Assembly: GCF_002192255.1 (NCBI RefSeq)
Contig: NZ_CP021768.1
Coordinates: 1,444,001-1,508,000, forward strand
Reading direction: 5' to 3'
Source: Stenotrophomonas sp. WZN-1
Lineage (GTDB): Bacteria; Pseudomonadota; Gammaproteobacteria; Xanthomonadales; Xanthomonadaceae
Length of the DNA: 64,000 nt
Below the pieces are notes generated by a model. The model ran no database searches and had not been told where the DNA came from. It was given only the letters and a program-made list of their open reading frames with translations. Numbering within the stretch: the stretch's first letter is position 1; the number at the start of each line of letters is the position of its first letter. The translations under genes were made by a program, and so were the position numbers. Positions 27,388 to 36,011 of the stretch are shown in pieces.

Positions 27388-27420
27388 GTATCATCGCCCC
27401 CTGCACATTGGGGAATGTTC

Positions 27421-28803
27421 ATGGACGTACAGACCGGGGGCCGGGCGCCGCCGATCAAGTGGGGCTGGCGCTACCTGGCCTGGGCCGGGGTGCCGCTGCT
27501 GGCCGGCGTGCTGCTGGCGCGGTATGCCGGGCCGGCGGCGCCCGAGGCGGTTGCCCGTGCCACCGCTGCCGCTGAAGGCAGCTGGGTGCAGCACCTGGCG
27601 TCTCCGCTGGGCCTGTTCCTGCTGCAGCTGCTGGTACTGCTGCTGGTGGCCAAGGGCGCAGGGGCGCTGCTCAAGCGCTTTGGACAGCCGGCGGTGATCG
27701 GCGAAATGGCCGCCGGCCTGATGATGGGGCCGCTGGTGCTCGGCAGCCTGCTGCCGCAGCTGCATGGTGCGCTGTTCCCAGCCAGCTCGCTGGGGCCGCT
27801 GGGCATGCTCAGCCAGCTGGGCGTGCTGATGTTCCTGCTGGTGGCCGGTGCCGAGCTGGACCTGGCGGCGCTGCGTGGCCGCCGGCGTTTCGCCTTCACG
27901 GTCAGCCATGCCGGCATTGCCGTGCCGTTCGTGCTCGGCGTCGCGTTGGCGATCTGGCTGTATCCGCAACACGGCCCACAGGGTGTGGGCTTCACCGCCT
28001 TCGCACTTTTCGTCGGTATTTCGATGAGCATCACGGCCTTCCCCGTGCTGCTGCGCATCCTGGCCGATCGCGGGATCACACAGACGCCACTGGGGCAGAC
28101 CGCGATCGCCTGCGCCGCCTTGGGCGATGCCACCGCGTGGTGCCTGCTGGCGCTGATCGTGGCCGCCGCCCAGGCCAGCGGCTGGTTGCCGGCCAGCCTC
28201 AACCTGTTGTGCGTGGTCGCGTTCGTGGCGTTGATGCTGGGGTTGGTGAAGCCGTGGTTCGCGCGCCAGCAGATTGCGCCGGGCCGTGAGGGGCGCTGGC
28301 TGCTTGGCATCCTGCTGCTGTCGCTGGGCAGTGCGCTGGTCACCGAGATGCTGGGCATCCACGCGCTGTTCGGCGCGTTCGCTGCGGGCGTCGCGGTATC
28401 GTCCAATGCGCAGCTGCGTGACCTGCTGATGGCCCGTGTCGAGCCGTTCGCGGTCACCCTGCTGCTGCCGTTGTTCTTCGCCATGACCGGGCTGCGCATG
28501 CGCGCCGATGCGCTGCAGGCCAGCGACATCGTGTTGTGCGTGGTGGTGATCGCGGTGGCCACGACGGGCAAGCTGCTTGGCACCTTCAGTGCCGCGCGCA
28601 GTGCCGGCATGCCCACGCGCGAAGCGTGGCGGCTGGGTGCGCTGATGAACACCCGGGGCCTGATGGAGCTGATCGTGCTCAACCTGGGTTACGAGCTGGG
28701 CCTGCTCGGCGACCGCCTGTTCGCGGTGCTGGTGATCATGGCGTTGGTGACCACGGCGATGACGGGGCCGCTGCTGCACCTGATCGAGCGGCGCAGGGGC
28801 TGA
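27421..28803 (+). CDS. Cation:proton antiporter, CPA2 family (NapA/KefB-like)
   Basis: This is a 460-residue integral membrane protein with about 13 hydrophobic segments and the Na+/H+ exchanger fold. Conserved signatures are KRFGQPAVIGEMAAGLMMGP, LFLLVAGAELDL, FPVLLRILADRGI and CAALGDATAWCLLA, where the Asp sits in the ion-binding unwound helix, plus MNTRGLMELIVLNLGYELG near the end. There is no C-terminal TrkA-N domain, so it is not a full KefB/C. GGGGA lies 6 nt before the ATG at 27421; an in-frame ATG at 27415 is less well placed. Substrate (Na+ or K+) cannot be told from sequence. Confidence 0.87.
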   Translation: MDVQTGGRAPPIKWGWRYLAWAGVPLLAGVLLARYAGPAAPEAVARATAAAEGSWVQHLASPLGLFLLQLLVLLLVAKGAGALLKRFGQPAVIGEMAAGLMMGPLVLGSLLPQLHGALFPASSLGPLGMLSQLGVLMFLLVAGAELDLAALRGRRRFAFTVSHAGIAVPFVLGVALAIWLYPQHGPQGVGFTAFALFVGISMSITAFPVLLRILADRGITQTPLGQTAIACAALGDATAWCLLALIVAAAQASGWLPASLNLLCVVAFVALMLGLVKPWFARQQIAPGREGRWLLGILLLSLGSALVTEMLGIHALFGAFAAGVAVSSNAQLRDLLMARVEPFAVTLLLPLFFAMTGLRMRADALQASDIVLCVVVIAVATTGKLLGTFSAARSAGMPTREAWRLGALMNTRGLMELIVLNLGYELGLLGDRLFAVLVIMALVTTAMTGPLLHLIERRRG

Positions 28804-28813
28804 GCGCTGCACG

Positions 28814-28889
28814 GTAGTGCTGGCCGCTGGCCGGCATCCATGCAGGTGTGTCCAGCATCATGAGGTTGCCGGCCAGCGACCGGCACTAC
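28814..28889. repeat. SMAG GTAG repeat pair, inverted
   Basis: Two facing copies of a 23-nt GTAG-headed palindrome (28814-28836 plus; 28867-28889 minus), with GTAGTGC...GCCGGCA arms. It is a typical SMAG dimer in the 96-nt gap between convergent genes and can fold into a large cruciform or hairpin, so it probably works as a terminator for both. Confidence 0.85.
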
Positions 28890-28899
28890 CGCGCTACCG

Positions 28900-31227
28900 C
28901 TACCGCGCCGGAACCAGCGTCATGACATGCTGCGCCTTGCCGGGCAGGAACGGCGTCGGCCGCCCATGCACCCAGTCCTCGTGGCCGGCGCCCCAGTACG
29001 GTGACAGCGGATGGCCGCTCTGGCCGCCGGGCATGTGCACGATGCCGTCGGCCTCGTGGCCGGGCGAGACCACCATGCGCTCGGAGGCGCCGAAGTTCGG
29101 CGTCTGCACGCGCGGCATGTCCCGGTCGCCGGGCAGGTGGTCGGCCGGCATGCACAGCCAGCGCTTGGCGATGTCCGGCAACGCCCGCGCGATGGGGTGG
29201 CAGATCGCCGCGGTATTGCGTTCGCCCCAGCTGCGCTGGGCCAGCGGCCCCTGTTTGGCCAGTTCACTCTCGGTACGGCGTGCCGCGTCGATCAGCAACG
29301 CATCCCAGCTGTCGAAGGCCGGTGGCAGCAGGTTGGCCGGACGCTGTTGCAGCATCGGCCAGGCCACGCCTTCCAGCTGCGCCAGCCGCGGATCCAGGTA
29401 GTCATCGCCCAGCTGTGCGTTGGCCGGGGCCAGCAGTGCATCGGACAGCGTGGCCATGACCTGCGTGCGGAACGCACGCACCACCCGGTAGCTCACCGAA
29501 CTGGCCGAAGCCCGGCCGCCCCATTGATGGCTCGCTTCCTTCAAACGCTTCAGCGCAGGGTCGTCACTGCGTTCGATGACGTCGTGCAGCAGGGCCCACC
29601 AGCGCTGCAGGAACACGGCGCGGTCGTCGAGCTGGATCGCCAGCAGGTCGTGCTCGTCGAAGCGGTCCTGGATGGCGAGCAGGTCGCGGATCTGCTGCGC
29701 ACGCGCGCCGAGGTCATAGCCACCGTTGCCGACGGTAGCCAGCGCCTCGCCATCGAGGACGCGGCCGTTGGCAGTCCACAGGCGATGGTTGGGAGGATCG
29801 ATCAGTGCCGGCGAGGCATCGCTGCGGATCGGCCAGGGTGCGCAGTCCTGGTTGCTGGCGGCATTGAAGCCGGCCGGTGCACAGCCAGGGCCACGGTCCG
29901 GGCGGGCGCCGATCAGGCGCCAGGCGATGCGCCCGCTGCGGTCGCCGACCACCAGGTTCTGCGCGGGGATGCCGGCACGGTCGGCGAAGCGCAGTGCACC
30001 GTCCAGGTCACCGGCGCGGGCCAGATCAGCGAAGTCCAGGCGCACGGCGCCGGGCAGGTGGGCGACCCAGCGCAGCGCATCGCCACTGCCATCGGCATGC
30101 GTGTGCAGGATCGGCCCCCAGGCGGTTTCGCGTACCGGGAACAGCACATCGGCCTGGCCGGCCACGGCGATGCGTTCTTCGTGCACGGTCACGGCGGCGT
30201 TGGCCGGTTCCGTGCGGTAGTCCGCCGTGTCGATGTAGCCGTTGGTGAAGCCCCAGGCGACGTGCCCGTTGCTGCCGACGATCACGGCCGGCAGGCCCGG
30301 CAGCGAGAAGCCGGTGACATCGACCTGGCCGCCGGCAGCCTGCGGGTCCGGGTAGCGCAGGCGCACGCGGAACCACAGGCCGGGTGCACGCAGGCCCAGG
30401 TGCATGTCGTCGGCGATGATCGCGCGGCCGTCGGTGGTGAGCGCACCGGCCACCGCGAAGTTGTTGCTGCCGACGGCGTCGGCCTCTTCCTGCTCGGTGC
30501 CCGGTTTTCCCTTCAATGTGCGCAGATCCAGCTGGCTGGCATCGGGGAGCGTGGCGTTGCCGGTCGGTTCGCCGAACAGCGGTGCATCCCATTCGGTGCC
30601 GTCGTGGGCGACCAGTGCGTACAGCGCAGCCGGCACCACCGCGCGGATACGGCTCAGCGCAAGCTCGGTCTGGTTGCCCGGATCCTGCAGGTCGGCATAC
30701 ATGGCCAGCCCGGCCAGCACGCTGTCGCTGGCCTGCCAGGGCTGTGGCGATTGCCGCAGCAGCAGGTAGGCCCACGGGCGCACGGAGAGATCGGCCAGGC
30801 CCTCGTTGACGCCATCCACGTAGGCACGCACGGCATCGCCGTTGTCGCCCAGTGCAGCCTCCAGGTGCGCTTCGGTGCGTGCGCGCAGGCGATGCACGCG
30901 CATGCGCTTGTCGGCGTCGATGGCCTTCGGCCCGAACAATGCCGACAGCTCGCCAGCGGCACTGCGGCGCATCAGGTCCATCTCGAAAAAACGTTCCTGC
31001 GCATGCACGCGGCCGAGCGCACGCATCGCGTCGGCCTGGCTGCTGGCGGTAATGGTGACCACGCCCAGCGCATCACGCTCGATGGTGACCGGCTTGGCCA
31101 GGCCCGGCAGCGCATGCTCGCCATCCAGGTCGGCCAGGCTGCCGCGCAGCAGCAGCCACAGCACCAGGGCGGTGACCAGCACGATGGCGATCAACACGCC
31201 CAGCACCCAACGCCATGTACGTCGCAT
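28900..31227 (-). CDS. Penicillin acylase-family Ntn hydrolase
   Basis: This is a 775-residue protein of the penicillin amidase/acyl-homoserine-lactone acylase family. An N-terminal anchor (VLGVLIAIVLVTALVLWLLL) is followed by the A-chain region (HAQERFFEMDLMRRSAAGELSALFG), a spacer, and the autocatalytic site around residue 263 in DAVGSNNFAVAG. There Ser becomes the N-terminal nucleophile of the B chain after self-cleavage. Typical downstream elements include VIVGSNGHVAWGFTNGY and RPDRGPGCAP. Substrates of the family range from penicillins to acyl-homoserine lactones, and the native substrate here is unknown. It appears monocistronic. Confidence 0.88.
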   Translation of the reverse strand: MRRTWRWVLGVLIAIVLVTALVLWLLLRGSLADLDGEHALPGLAKPVTIERDALGVVTITASSQADAMRALGRVHAQERFFEMDLMRRSAAGELSALFGPKAIDADKRMRVHRLRARTEAHLEAALGDNGDAVRAYVDGVNEGLADLSVRPWAYLLLRQSPQPWQASDSVLAGLAMYADLQDPGNQTELALSRIRAVVPAALYALVAHDGTEWDAPLFGEPTGNATLPDASQLDLRTLKGKPGTEQEEADAVGSNNFAVAGALTTDGRAIIADDMHLGLRAPGLWFRVRLRYPDPQAAGGQVDVTGFSLPGLPAVIVGSNGHVAWGFTNGYIDTADYRTEPANAAVTVHEERIAVAGQADVLFPVRETAWGPILHTHADGSGDALRWVAHLPGAVRLDFADLARAGDLDGALRFADRAGIPAQNLVVGDRSGRIAWRLIGARPDRGPGCAPAGFNAASNQDCAPWPIRSDASPALIDPPNHRLWTANGRVLDGEALATVGNGGYDLGARAQQIRDLLAIQDRFDEHDLLAIQLDDRAVFLQRWWALLHDVIERSDDPALKRLKEASHQWGGRASASSVSYRVVRAFRTQVMATLSDALLAPANAQLGDDYLDPRLAQLEGVAWPMLQQRPANLLPPAFDSWDALLIDAARRTESELAKQGPLAQRSWGERNTAAICHPIARALPDIAKRWLCMPADHLPGDRDMPRVQTPNFGASERMVVSPGHEADGIVHMPGGQSGHPLSPYWGAGHEDWVHGRPTPFLPGKAQHVMTLVPAR

Positions 31228-31350
31228 CGCACGTCCTTTCCGAACTCGTGGGCTGATTGTAGCCGCAGGCGCAACTGCGACTGATTCCGATTAGATCACC
31301 GTATTTTGAAATGCGGCACCCTATGTCACATCGATTCACAGGAGCCCCCC

Positions 31351-31839
31351 ATGAAAGGCAACCCGGACGTTATCGCCTGCCTGAAGGAACTGCTGCGCGG
31401 CGAGCTTGCTGCCCGCGACCAGTACTTCATCCATTCCCGCCGCTACGAGGACCAGGGCCTGTTCGCGCTGTACGAACGCCTGAACCACGAGATGGAAGAG
31501 GAAACCCAGCACGCCGATGCGCTGCTGCGCCGGATCCTGTTCCTGGGCGGCGACCCGGACATGCGCCCGCACGCCACCGAGCCGGGCAAGACCGTGGAGG
31601 AGATGCTGCAGAAGGATCTCGATACTGAATACGCGGTTCGGAACAATCTCGCTGCCGGCATGAAGCTGTGCGAGGAGAAGGGCGACTACGTGAGCCGCGA
31701 CATCCTGCTGGCGCAGCTGAAGGACACCGAGGAAGACCACGCCTGGTGGCTGGAGCAGCAGCTGGGCCTGATCAAGCGCATCGGCCTGGAGCTGTACCAG
31801 TTGAGCAAGATCGACGGCAACGGCGCTCCGGCGCACTGA
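31351..31839 (+). CDS. bfr: Bacterioferritin
   Basis: Bacterioferritin is a 24-subunit haem-containing iron store with a di-iron ferroxidase site. The 162-residue product begins [21 protein letters not shown] and has ferroxidase ligands in the order E18 ([10 protein letters not shown]), E51/H54 ([12 protein letters not shown]), E94, and E127/H130 ([13 protein letters not shown]). The haem-ligating Met is at position 52 of the E. coli protein; here the equivalent stretch reads NHEMEEE, with Met at a nearby position. AGGAG lies 10 nt before the ATG at 31351. The upstream open frame is not coding. Confidence 0.94.
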   Translation: MKGNPDVIACLKELLRGELAARDQYFIHSRRYEDQGLFALYERLNHEMEEETQHADALLRRILFLGGDPDMRPHATEPGKTVEEMLQKDLDTEYAVRNNLAAGMKLCEEKGDYVSRDILLAQLKDTEEDHAWWLEQQLGLIKRIGLELYQLSKIDGNGAPAH

Positions 31840-31877
31840 GCCGCGGGTGGCGCCGGGCCATGCCCGGTGACCACCCG

Positions 31878-31958
31878 GTAGAGCCGACCGCTGGTCGGCT
31901 GCTCTTCGGTAAAGAAGCCGACAGGGGCAAAGAGCAGCCGACCAGCGGTCGGCTCTAC
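31878..31958. repeat. SMAG GTAG repeat pair, inverted
   Basis: 31878-31900 and 31936-31958 are perfect inverted 23-nt copies headed GTAGAGCCGACC. The whole dimer can fold into one long hairpin downstream of bfr. Confidence 0.85.
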
Positions 31959-32048
31959 CGGAAGCACAGCGTTCTGTCGCCCGCCAGCACCGGAGCATCG
32001 CCAGCCAGCCTTCGCCCGCCAGCTGCTCCACCGCCCGCCAGCCGACAA

Positions 32049-32080
32049 CGAAAAAGCCGGGGAATGCCCCGGCTTTTTCG
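32049..32080. terminator. Bidirectional intrinsic terminator between bfr and parC
   Basis: A perfect 14-bp stem (CGAAAAAGCCGGGG and its complement) has a 4-nt loop, with A5 on the left and T5 on the right. It can end bfr (plus) and parC (minus). Confidence 0.85.
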
Positions 32081-32103
32081 TGTCTGATCTCCTGCAAGGC
32101 GTG

Positions 32104-32191
32104 TCAACCAAGGTTGACACCCACCTCAACCAAGGTTGACACCCACCTCAACCAAGGTTGACACCCACCTCAACCATGGTTGACATCCACC
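32104..32191. repeat. Four tandem 22-nt palindromic GTGG repeats
   Basis: The unit TCAACCAAGGTTGACACCCA plus CC is present four times head to tail. The first three copies are identical and the fourth (32170-32191) differs at two positions. Each unit contains a TCAACC(W)WGGTTGA palindrome and a GTGG head on the minus strand. It ends 18 nt before the parC stop. Confidence 0.9.
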
Positions 32192-32209
32192 AGGGGCAGG
32201 CCCTGGCCC

Positions 32210-34453
32210 TTATTCCACCGACAGGCCTTCCACTTTCTGCCAGCCGCGCGGCAGCAGGTGGCCGCGGGTGGCGCGGGCGCCGAGGTAGGCGTCCAGCTCG
32301 TTGAACTTCAGGCCCATGGTGCGCTGGCCGGCGCGGACCTGCAGGGTCTGGCCCGGGCTGATCGCCACGATGGCGACCACGCGTTCGGTGGCGAGCTTGG
32401 CCTTCGGGATCTCGATGATCTTGTTGCCCTTGCCCTTGTCCAGTTCCGGCAGGTCGTTGGCGGCGATCGCCAGCAGGTTGCCCGAACTGGTCACCGCGAC
32501 GATGCGGTCGGTGGCGACGTTGGCGACCACCGACGGGGGGAGCACCGACGAGCCGGCCGACAGGTTCAGCATCGCCTTGCCGGCCTTGTTGCGGCCGATC
32601 AGGTTCTCGAAACGGGTGACGAAACCGTAGCCGTGGGTGGAGGCCAGCACGAAGCGGGTGTCCGGCTCGGCACTGGCCAGGGTCACGAAGCTGGTGCCCG
32701 GCGCCGGCGAGAAGCGGCCGGTCAGCGGTTCACCGTTGCCTCGTGCGGAAGGCAGGGTGTGCACCGGCGTCGAGTAGGCGCGGCCCTCGCTGTCGAGGAA
32801 GGCGACCTGCTGGGTGCTGCGCGCACGTACCGCGCCCTGCAGGGCGTCGCCGTCGCGGTAGGACAGGGCGGACGCATCGACGTCGTGGCCCTTGGCGGCG
32901 CGGATCCAGCCCTTCTCCGACAGCACCACGGTCATCGGCTCGCTCGGCACCAGCTCGGTCTCGTCGATGGCCTGCGCGGCCTGGCGCTGCACCAGTGGCG
33001 ACCGGCGTGCGTCGCCGAACTTCTTGGCGTCGGCGGTCAGTTCGTCGCGGATCAGCTTCTTCAGCTTGGCCTTGCTGTCGAGGATGCCGAGGATCTTCTC
33101 GCGTTCCTTGGCCAGCTCGTCCTGCTCGCCGCGGATCTTCATCTCTTCCAGGCGGGCCAGCTGCTTCAGCTTGGTTTCCAGGATGTACTCGGCCTGTTCC
33201 TCGGACAGGCCGAAGCGCGCGATCAGCGCCGCCTTCGGTTCGTCCTCGGTACGGATGATGTGGATCACCTCGTCCAGGTTGAGGAAGGCGACCAGCAGGC
33301 CTTCCAGCAGGTGCAGGCGGCGCTCGACCTTCTGCAGGCGGTGCTGCAGGCGGCGGGTGACGGTGTTGCTGCGGAAGGTCAGCCATTCGCTGAGCAGCAT
33401 CTTCAGGTTCTTCACCTGCGGACGGCCGTCCAGCCCGATCACGTTGAGGTTGACGCGGTAGCTGCGCTCCATGTCCGTGGTGGCGAACAGGTGGCCCATC
33501 AGCTGGTCGGCGTCGACGCGGTTGGAGCGCGGCACCAGCACCACGCGCACCGGGTTGGCGTGGTCGGATTCATCGCGGATGTCCTCCAGCCACGGCAGCT
33601 TCTTGGCGCGCATCTGCGCGGCGATCTGCTCGATCACCTTCGACGGCGATACCTGGAACGGCAGCGCGGTGACCACGATGTTGTTGGCTTCCTTGGCGAA
33701 CGTCGCACGTGCACGCACGCTGCCGTTGCCGGTCTCGTAGATGTTCCGCAGGTCGTTGGCCGCGGTGATGATCTCGGCGCTGGACGGGTAGTCCGGGCCC
33801 TGCACGTGCTCGCACAGGTCGCGCACGCTGGCATCGGGGTTGTCCAGCAGGTGCAGCAGCGCGCTGACGATCTCGTTGAGATTGTGCGGCGGCACGTCGG
33901 TGGCCATGCCCACGGCGATGCCGGTGGTGCCGTTCAACAGCAGGTGCGGCAGCCGCGCCGGCATCCAGGTCGGCTCCTGCAGGGTGCCGTCGAAGTTCGG
34001 TGCCCAGTCGGTGGTGCCCTGGCCCAATTCGCCCAGCAGCACTTCGGCGATCGGGGTCAGCTTGGATTCGGTGTAACGCATCGCCGCGAACGACTTCGGA
34101 TCGTCGCTGGAGCCGAAGTTGCCCTGGCCCTCGATCAGCGGGTAGCGGTACGAGAACGGCTGGGCCATCAGCACCAGCGCCTCGTAGCACGCGCTGTCGC
34201 CGTGCGGGTGGTACTTGCCGATGACGTCACCGACGGTGCGCGCGGACTTCTTCGGCTTGGACGCGGCGTTCAGGCCCAGCTCGCTCATCGAATAGATGAT
34301 GCGGCGCTGCACCGGCTTCAGGCCGTCGCCGATGAACGGCAGGGCGCGGTCCAGGACTACGTACATCGAGTAATCGAGGTAGGCGCGTTCGGCGTACTCG
34401 CGCAGCGGCAGTTGTTCGAATCCGTGGAACACGGGGCGGGCAAGTTCGGTCAT
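32210..34453 (-). CDS. parC: DNA topoisomerase IV subunit A
   Basis: ParC forms the DNA-breaking subunit of topoisomerase IV, which unlinks daughter chromosomes. The 747-residue protein has the N-terminal [20 protein letters not shown], the quinolone-resistance region [15 protein letters not shown] with Ser87 and Glu91 (E. coli Ser80 and Glu84, both wild type), and the catalytic Tyr127 in [10 protein letters not shown]. The C-terminal domain is a degenerate beta-pinwheel. parE is not adjacent, unlike in some bacteria. No fluoroquinolone target mutation is visible. Confidence 0.97.
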   Translation of the reverse strand: MTELARPVFHGFEQLPLREYAERAYLDYSMYVVLDRALPFIGDGLKPVQRRIIYSMSELGLNAASKPKKSARTVGDVIGKYHPHGDSACYEALVLMAQPFSYRYPLIEGQGNFGSSDDPKSFAAMRYTESKLTPIAEVLLGELGQGTTDWAPNFDGTLQEPTWMPARLPHLLLNGTTGIAVGMATDVPPHNLNEIVSALLHLLDNPDASVRDLCEHVQGPDYPSSAEIITAANDLRNIYETGNGSVRARATFAKEANNIVVTALPFQVSPSKVIEQIAAQMRAKKLPWLEDIRDESDHANPVRVVLVPRSNRVDADQLMGHLFATTDMERSYRVNLNVIGLDGRPQVKNLKMLLSEWLTFRSNTVTRRLQHRLQKVERRLHLLEGLLVAFLNLDEVIHIIRTEDEPKAALIARFGLSEEQAEYILETKLKQLARLEEMKIRGEQDELAKEREKILGILDSKAKLKKLIRDELTADAKKFGDARRSPLVQRQAAQAIDETELVPSEPMTVVLSEKGWIRAAKGHDVDASALSYRDGDALQGAVRARSTQQVAFLDSEGRAYSTPVHTLPSARGNGEPLTGRFSPAPGTSFVTLASAEPDTRFVLASTHGYGFVTRFENLIGRNKAGKAMLNLSAGSSVLPPSVVANVATDRIVAVTSSGNLLAIAANDLPELDKGKGNKIIEIPKAKLATERVVAIVAISPGQTLQVRAGQRTMGLKFNELDAYLGARATRGHLLPRGWQKVEGLSVE

Positions 34454-34513
34454 GCGGCGTTGTTACCTGTTGTCGGGAGGCGGCGACGGCGGTCGCCGCT
34501 CGCAATCCTGTGA

Positions 34514-35395
34514 TTATCCGGATGCGGCGGGGGATGCCAAGCCGCGAGCAGGGTCCAGCCCGGTTTCCAGGCCGTGCCCGGCCCGTGCCAGGTAGCGCCC
34601 GGGCGGCAAACCGAAGTGGCGGCGGAACACGGTAACGAAGGCGCTGGCGCTGCTGAAACCCAGTGCATGGGCGATATCGGCCACGCTGCGGCCGTCGGTC
34701 AGCTGGCGCAGGGCCTCGGACAGGCGGGCCTGCTGCCGCCACTGCGCGAAGCTGAGCGTGGTCTCATCGCGGAAGTGACGGGTCAGGCTGCGCGGCGACA
34801 GCCCGGCCCAATGCGCCCATTCGGCCAGGCTGCGCTCGTCGGATGGGTCGGCCAGCAGCTGCGAGGCGATCTTCAGCAGGCGCCGGTCATGTGGCATCGG
34901 CAGGTGCATGCGCTGGCGCGGCGCGGTGCGGATCTCGTCCAGCAGCACGTCGATGATGTGCTGCCGCTCGGGCGTGGTGTCGTAGCCCAGCGGCCATTCG
35001 CAGATGCGGTCGGCCAGCGCCTGCGCCAGCTTGGACAGGCCCAGGACGCAGGGATCGGCGGGCAGGGTGGCGCAGGACGGTGCGGCCAGCGCCATGCCCC
35101 AGCCACGCAGCGGGCCGTCGAGGGTGACCGTGTGCGGCTCCAGCGGCGGCATCCAGCCGGCCGAGCCCGGCGCCAGTGACCAGGTGCCGTGCGAGGTCCG
35201 GGTGGTCAGCAGGCCGCGTTCAACGCAGATCAGCTGCGCGCGCTGGTGGTGGTGCCAGTCCACTTCACGGACCAGGCCCAAGGGGCTGTCGAAGCGGAAG
35301 GCGACAACCGGTGGCCCGTCATTGCGCTCGAACCAATCCAGGGCGTCGTCGCGCAGCAACCGCTTGGGAGGGGGGATTTCTGCCTTGTTCATCAT
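34514..35395 (-). CDS. AraC-family transcriptional regulator
   Basis: This is a 293-residue regulator. The N-terminal cupin-like sensing half contains REVDWHHHQRAQLICVERG and is followed by a C-terminal double helix-turn-helix (SLAEWAHWAGLSPRSLTRHFRDET and SVADIAHALGFSSASAFVTVFRRHFG). It belongs to the subgroup whose N-terminus begins with an AraC-binding cupin, often controlling transporters or efflux genes. It lies between parC and the divergent emr operon, so regulation of emr or an unlinked gene is possible but not shown. The ATG at 35395 is chosen; an ATG at 35422 would add nine residues. Confidence 0.87.
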   Translation of the reverse strand: MMNKAEIPPPKRLLRDDALDWFERNDGPPVVAFRFDSPLGLVREVDWHHHQRAQLICVERGLLTTRTSHGTWSLAPGSAGWMPPLEPHTVTLDGPLRGWGMALAAPSCATLPADPCVLGLSKLAQALADRICEWPLGYDTTPERQHIIDVLLDEIRTAPRQRMHLPMPHDRRLLKIASQLLADPSDERSLAEWAHWAGLSPRSLTRHFRDETTLSFAQWRQQARLSEALRQLTDGRSVADIAHALGFSSASAFVTVFRRHFGLPPGRYLARAGHGLETGLDPARGLASPAASG

Positions 35396-35521
35396 ATCCG
35401 CTGGCTGAAATGTGTCATCCATTGGCTGAATTGTACTACCGGGCCACCTGACCAGATCATTAAGGTAGGCGCCTTCGTTGATCCAGCCCGCTGCTGCAAC
35501 ACAGCATTCGATGCCAGATCG

Positions 35522-35543
35522 AATATTTCCATTGAGAAATATT
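35522..35543 (+). promoter_or_regulatory. Palindromic MarR-type operator before the emr operon
   Basis: A perfect inverted repeat AATATTTC - 6 nt - GAAATATT sits 25 nt before the marR start in the only AT-rich patch of the area. Its size and symmetry fit a dimeric winged-helix MarR repressor, so the adjacent regulator probably autoregulates the emr operon from it. A T8 run follows at 35542-35549. Confidence 0.7.
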
Positions 35544-35567
35544 TTTTTTGGAAGAGAATGCTCCCCC

Positions 35568-36011
35568 ATGATCTGTCCTGCAACCACTCCCCCCAGCTTC
35601 GGCCTGCTGCTGCGCCAGGTGCGCGATGGCCTGGTCCGTCAACTCGACGCATCCATGGCTGAAGAAGACCTGGGTATCGGCTTCACCCATTACATCGGGT
35701 TGAAGGTGCTTTCCAACATGGCTCCGTGCACGGCCAACGAGCTGGCCCAGGCCATCGACCAGGTGCCCAGTGCGGTGACCCGCCTGCTGGACAAGCTGGA
35801 GTCGCTGGGCTGCGTCCGCCGCGAACCGCATGCCCAGGACCGGCGTGCGCTGCAGATCGTGCTGACCGATGAAGGCCGCGCACTGTGGGCGCGGCTGAAG
35901 CTGCGTGGCGACGCGGTGATGGATTACGCCCTGCGTGATCTTTCCGCCGACGAGCGCACGCAGCTGCTGTCCCTCCTCACTCGAATCCGCGATTCCCTGA
36001 CGACCCCATGA
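35568..36011 (+). CDS. emrR: MarR-family repressor (EmrR-like)
   Basis: This is a 147-residue winged-helix regulator with the MarR core: ANELAQAIDQVPSAVTRLLDKLESLGCVRREPHAQDRRALQIVLTDEG spans recognition helix and wing (the DRR motif is diagnostic). In the S. maltophilia EmrCABsm system a MarR-type gene heads the operon and represses it; the gene order here (marR, OMF lipoprotein, adaptor, MFS pump) is the same. The stop overlaps the emrC ATG (ATGA). The open frame extends upstream into the operator, so the ATG at 35568 is used. Confidence 0.88.
   Translation: MICPATTPPSFGLLLRQVRDGLVRQLDASMAEEDLGIGFTHYIGLKVLSNMAPCTANELAQAIDQVPSAVTRLLDKLESLGCVRREPHAQDRRALQIVLTDEGRALWARLKLRGDAVMDYALRDLSADERTQLLSLLTRIRDSLTTP

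Larger units (their letters stand above)
31840..32209. other. Repeat-rich 370-nt intergenic region between bfr and parC
   Basis: There is no gene here. The region holds a lone GTGG-headed palindrome (31847-31869), an inverted SMAG dimer (31878-31958), a bidirectional terminator (32049-32080) and four tandem 22-nt palindromes (32104-32191). Confidence 0.8.

Noticed and set aside
28900..31227. Beta-lactam resistance gene
   Set aside because: The family is acylases of varied substrates; sequence alone gives no reason to call it resistance.
29011..31284. 757-codon plus-strand open frame
   Set aside because: It is antisense to the penicillin acylase-family gene, which has clear catalytic motifs.
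32104..32191. Possible CRISPR array
   Set aside because: The 22-nt units abut with no spacers and are palindromic; no cas genes are nearby.
34160..34220. Quinolone-resistance mutation in parC
   Set aside because: Ser87 and Glu91 (E. coli Ser80 and Glu84) are wild type.
32180..34513. 777-codon plus-strand open frame
   Set aside because: It is antisense to parC.
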